The position numbers and the translations under genes were made by a program. The notes beneath the pieces are model-generated. The model did not search any database. It was not told where the DNA came from and saw only the letters and a list, made by a program, of their open reading frames with translations. Of a stretch of 5,847 bases of DNA, positions 4,615 to 5,847 are shown piece by piece. Position 1 is the first letter of the stretch, and each line of letters opens with the position of its first letter. Location: contig NZ_CALHXD010000140.1 in NCBI RefSeq assembly GCF_938040115.1, positions 1-5,847 of the forward strand, written 5' to 3'. Source of the stretch: an uncultured Campylobacter sp. (GTDB taxonomy: Bacteria; Campylobacterota; Campylobacteria; Campylobacterales; Campylobacteraceae).

Positions 4615-5703
4615 TTATTTCCTAGCCGCTCTAACCGCGTCTAAAAGCGTTTCAAAGCCTACTTTGCTCGAGTTTTCCACGTCTTTTAGTATTTCCACTC
4701 CCGCGGCATTATCCTTGCCGTTATCTGAGAAAATTTTAATCGCTTTGTCGAGTCCGTTATGCACGTTTTCGTGATGGCGAGAGATATCTTGTACGGTTTT
4801 TGAGTCATTTATGATGATATTTTTTACTTTCTCATTAAACCACTTAGCAAAACGGCAGTGACCGACATCCGGCACGCTTTCAAATTCGCCTTGCAATACC
4901 GCCCTATAACCGTTTAATTTCATATTTATATGGTCGATTTTGCCGTTGCTGACGTTTACTTCATTAGTAACGTTTAGGGCTTGATTTAGGATGTTTTGCG
5001 TGTTTTCGTTCACGCTTGCGATAGTGCCTTGAAAATCGCTCAAAACGCGCATCACGTCGCCAGAAATTTTAGAGAAATTTTCGCTCATTCCTATCATCGT
5101 GTTTGAGCTTTGTTTAAGCCCGTTTATGTTTACCTCTACTTCAAGAGTGGCTTTTTGCGTGCGTTCGGCGAGCTTTCGCACCTCATCGGCCACCACGGCA
5201 AATCCGCGTCCGTGCTCGCCCGCGCGAGCCGCCTCGATAGCTGCGTTTAGAGCTAGCAAATTCGTCTGATCCGAGATGTCTTTGATGAGATTTATAATCT
5301 CCACGATCGACATCACGCTGTTGTTTAGCGACGAGGCGTCGTTTTGCAGGTCGCCGCTCATTTGCTGGACGTTTTCCATCGAACTAACGATAAAGCTCGT
5401 CTGTTCGCGCAGTTCACCGGTCTTAGTAAACGTTAGATTATTTAGCTCGTTTATATTTTCGAGCATTTTTAGGTTTTCTTCCATCGTACCTTGCAAGAAA
5501 TTTATACCGTCGGCATAGCTGGCTATTAGCAGCTTGACCGCTTCGGCTTGCGGTTTTGGCGCGTTTTGCTCGCTCGTCGCACTTGATTTTGCCGCTTCCA
5601 GCTCGCTTTGCAGTTGCTTTATCTGCGCTTTTAGACTTTCGTTTTCCTGCGATAGAGCCGCATTTTTGCTCTCTAGCTCTTTTTTATAGCCGCTTCCAAA
5701 CAT
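4615..5703 (-). CDS. Soluble methyl-accepting chemotaxis protein with C-terminal CZB zinc-binding domain (TlpD-like)
   Basis: Cytoplasmic chemoreceptor that would signal through CheW/CheA to the flagellar motor. Its 362 residues show no membrane span. Residues 5-40 are a coiled coil (KKELESKNAALSQENESLKA), followed by a short Ala/Ser/Pro linker (40-55). The signalling hairpin tip is unmistakable at about 135-183 (ISDQTNLLALNAAIEAARAG, EHGRGFAVVADEVRKLAERTQ). From about 250 to the end is a chemoreceptor zinc-binding (CZB) domain: H258 in KIDHINMK, C283 in HCRFAKW, and H311/H315 in HHENVH keep all four expected zinc ligands. H. pylori TlpD has the same order and begins MFGN, but is longer N-terminally; this protein has little space for a separate sensor there. 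CZB receptors respond to oxidants such as hypochlorite or to zinc; which applies here is not shown. ATG follows AAGGAGG at 5 nt. Confidence 0.93.
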   Translation of the reverse strand: MFGSGYKKELESKNAALSQENESLKAQIKQLQSELEAAKSSATSEQNAPKPQAEAVKLLIASYADGINFLQGTMEENLKMLENINELNNLTFTKTGELREQTSFIVSSMENVQQMSGDLQNDASSLNNSVMSIVEIINLIKDISDQTNLLALNAAIEAARAGEHGRGFAVVADEVRKLAERTQKATLEVEVNINGLKQSSNTMIGMSENFSKISGDVMRVLSDFQGTIASVNENTQNILNQALNVTNEVNVSNGKIDHINMKLNGYRAVLQGEFESVPDVGHCRFAKWFNEKVKNIIINDSKTVQDISRHHENVHNGLDKAIKIFSDNGKDNAAGVEILKDVENSSKVGFETLLDAVRAARK

Positions 5704-5708
5704 CCTTT

Positions 5709-5734
5709 CCTCCTTAAATTTTTCTATAATTATA
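5709..5734 (-). promoter_or_regulatory. Promoter and ribosome-binding site of the chemoreceptor gene
   Basis: On the minus strand TATAAT (5734-5729) is a perfect -10 box, and AAGGAGG (5715-5709) lies 5 nt before the ATG at 5703. No sigma-28 flagellar promoter match was noticed, so expression is probably from the vegetative sigma factor. The -35 position falls in the hairpin at 5738-5764. Confidence 0.6.
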
Positions 5735-5737
5735 ATT

Positions 5738-5764
5738 AAATTTTCGCCTTTTGGCGATAAATTT
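5738..5764 (-). terminator. Terminator-like hairpin between argH end and the chemoreceptor gene
   Basis: On the minus strand, AAATTT-A-TCGCC (5764-5753) pairs with GGCGA-AAATTT (5748-5738) around an AAAA loop: an 11-bp stem with one bulged A. It starts 6 nt after the upstream stop codon (5773-5771). The following U-tract is weak (AAATTTAATTATAA). It probably ends the upstream transcript, and it abuts the -10 box of the chemoreceptor gene. Confidence 0.55.
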
Positions 5765-5770
5765 TAAAAT

Positions 5771-5847
5771 TTATTTATCTTTCAGCCACCCTTTTAAAAT
5801 TTCAATCTGCGCCGCAACGCTCTCATTTGCCGTGCCTCCTTGCGACT
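5771..5847 (-). CDS. argH: C-terminal 24 residues of a gene entering from the right, probably argininosuccinate lyase
   Basis: A minus-strand frame enters at the right edge and ends at TAA 5773-5771. It reads SQGGTANESV then AAQIEILKGWLKDK. The S-x-GGTA-x-x-SV-x-x-QI pattern is the usual end of argininosuccinate lyase, the last arginine biosynthesis enzyme, which splits argininosuccinate to arginine and fumarate. Only 24 residues are visible and the catalytic residues are outside, so the name rests on this tail pattern alone. It is codirectional with the chemoreceptor gene, 67 nt downstream, but a terminator-like hairpin and a separate promoter lie between them. Confidence 0.6.
   Translation of the reverse strand, partial: SQGGTANESVAAQIEILKGWLKDK

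Noticed and set aside
5276..5518. 80-codon plus-strand frame inside the chemoreceptor gene
   Set aside because: Antisense shadow of the signalling domain.

Overview
The window looks like a piece of a Campylobacter chromosome, probably from the higher-GC human-associated group (C. showae, rectus, curvus or concisus type) rather than C. jejuni. This rests on three things: PheS and HIT protein sequences of epsilonproteobacterial type, the hinT/pheS/pheT arrangement I recall from Campylobacter, and extreme enrichment of the hexamer AAATTT. The species is an inference.

Layout, left to right. Positions 1-2416 (minus strand) hold pheT, cut by the left edge, and the complete pheS. They encode the two subunits of phenylalanyl-tRNA synthetase and overlap by 4 nt (ATGA). 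pheS starts with TTG. A short divergent promoter region (about 2417-2539) separates pheS from hinT (2540-2893, plus strand), a HIT-family nucleotide hydrolase. Two tandem hairpins follow hinT and probably end its transcript.

Positions 2984-4284 are an AT-richer accessory insert. On the minus strand is a homologue of E. coli YaaW (UPF0174), broken by a one-base frameshift into an N-terminal part (3459-3917) and a C-terminal part (3190-3438, or from 3477). It overlaps by 4 nt a 69-residue single-span membrane protein of unknown function (2984-3193). Divergent to them is a 68-residue helix-turn-helix protein (4078-4284). A 48-bp near-perfect dyad lies between the two transcription units and is a good operator candidate. 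The C-terminal YaaW part has a strong internal Shine-Dalgarno and ATG just past the frameshifted stop, so it may still be made as a separate polypeptide.

Positions 4285-4614 contain no gene I can support, only AAATTT-rich sequence and a hairpin. Positions 4615-5703 (minus) encode a soluble TlpD-like chemoreceptor with a C-terminal zinc-binding CZB domain. At the right edge (5771-5847, minus) is the last 24 codons of what is probably argH, followed by a terminator-like hairpin just upstream of the chemoreceptor promoter.

The synthetase, HIT protein, chemoreceptor and argH are ordinary core genes. The least explained part is the YaaW / small membrane protein / HTH module. I see no CRISPR array, transposase, integrase or tRNA gene.
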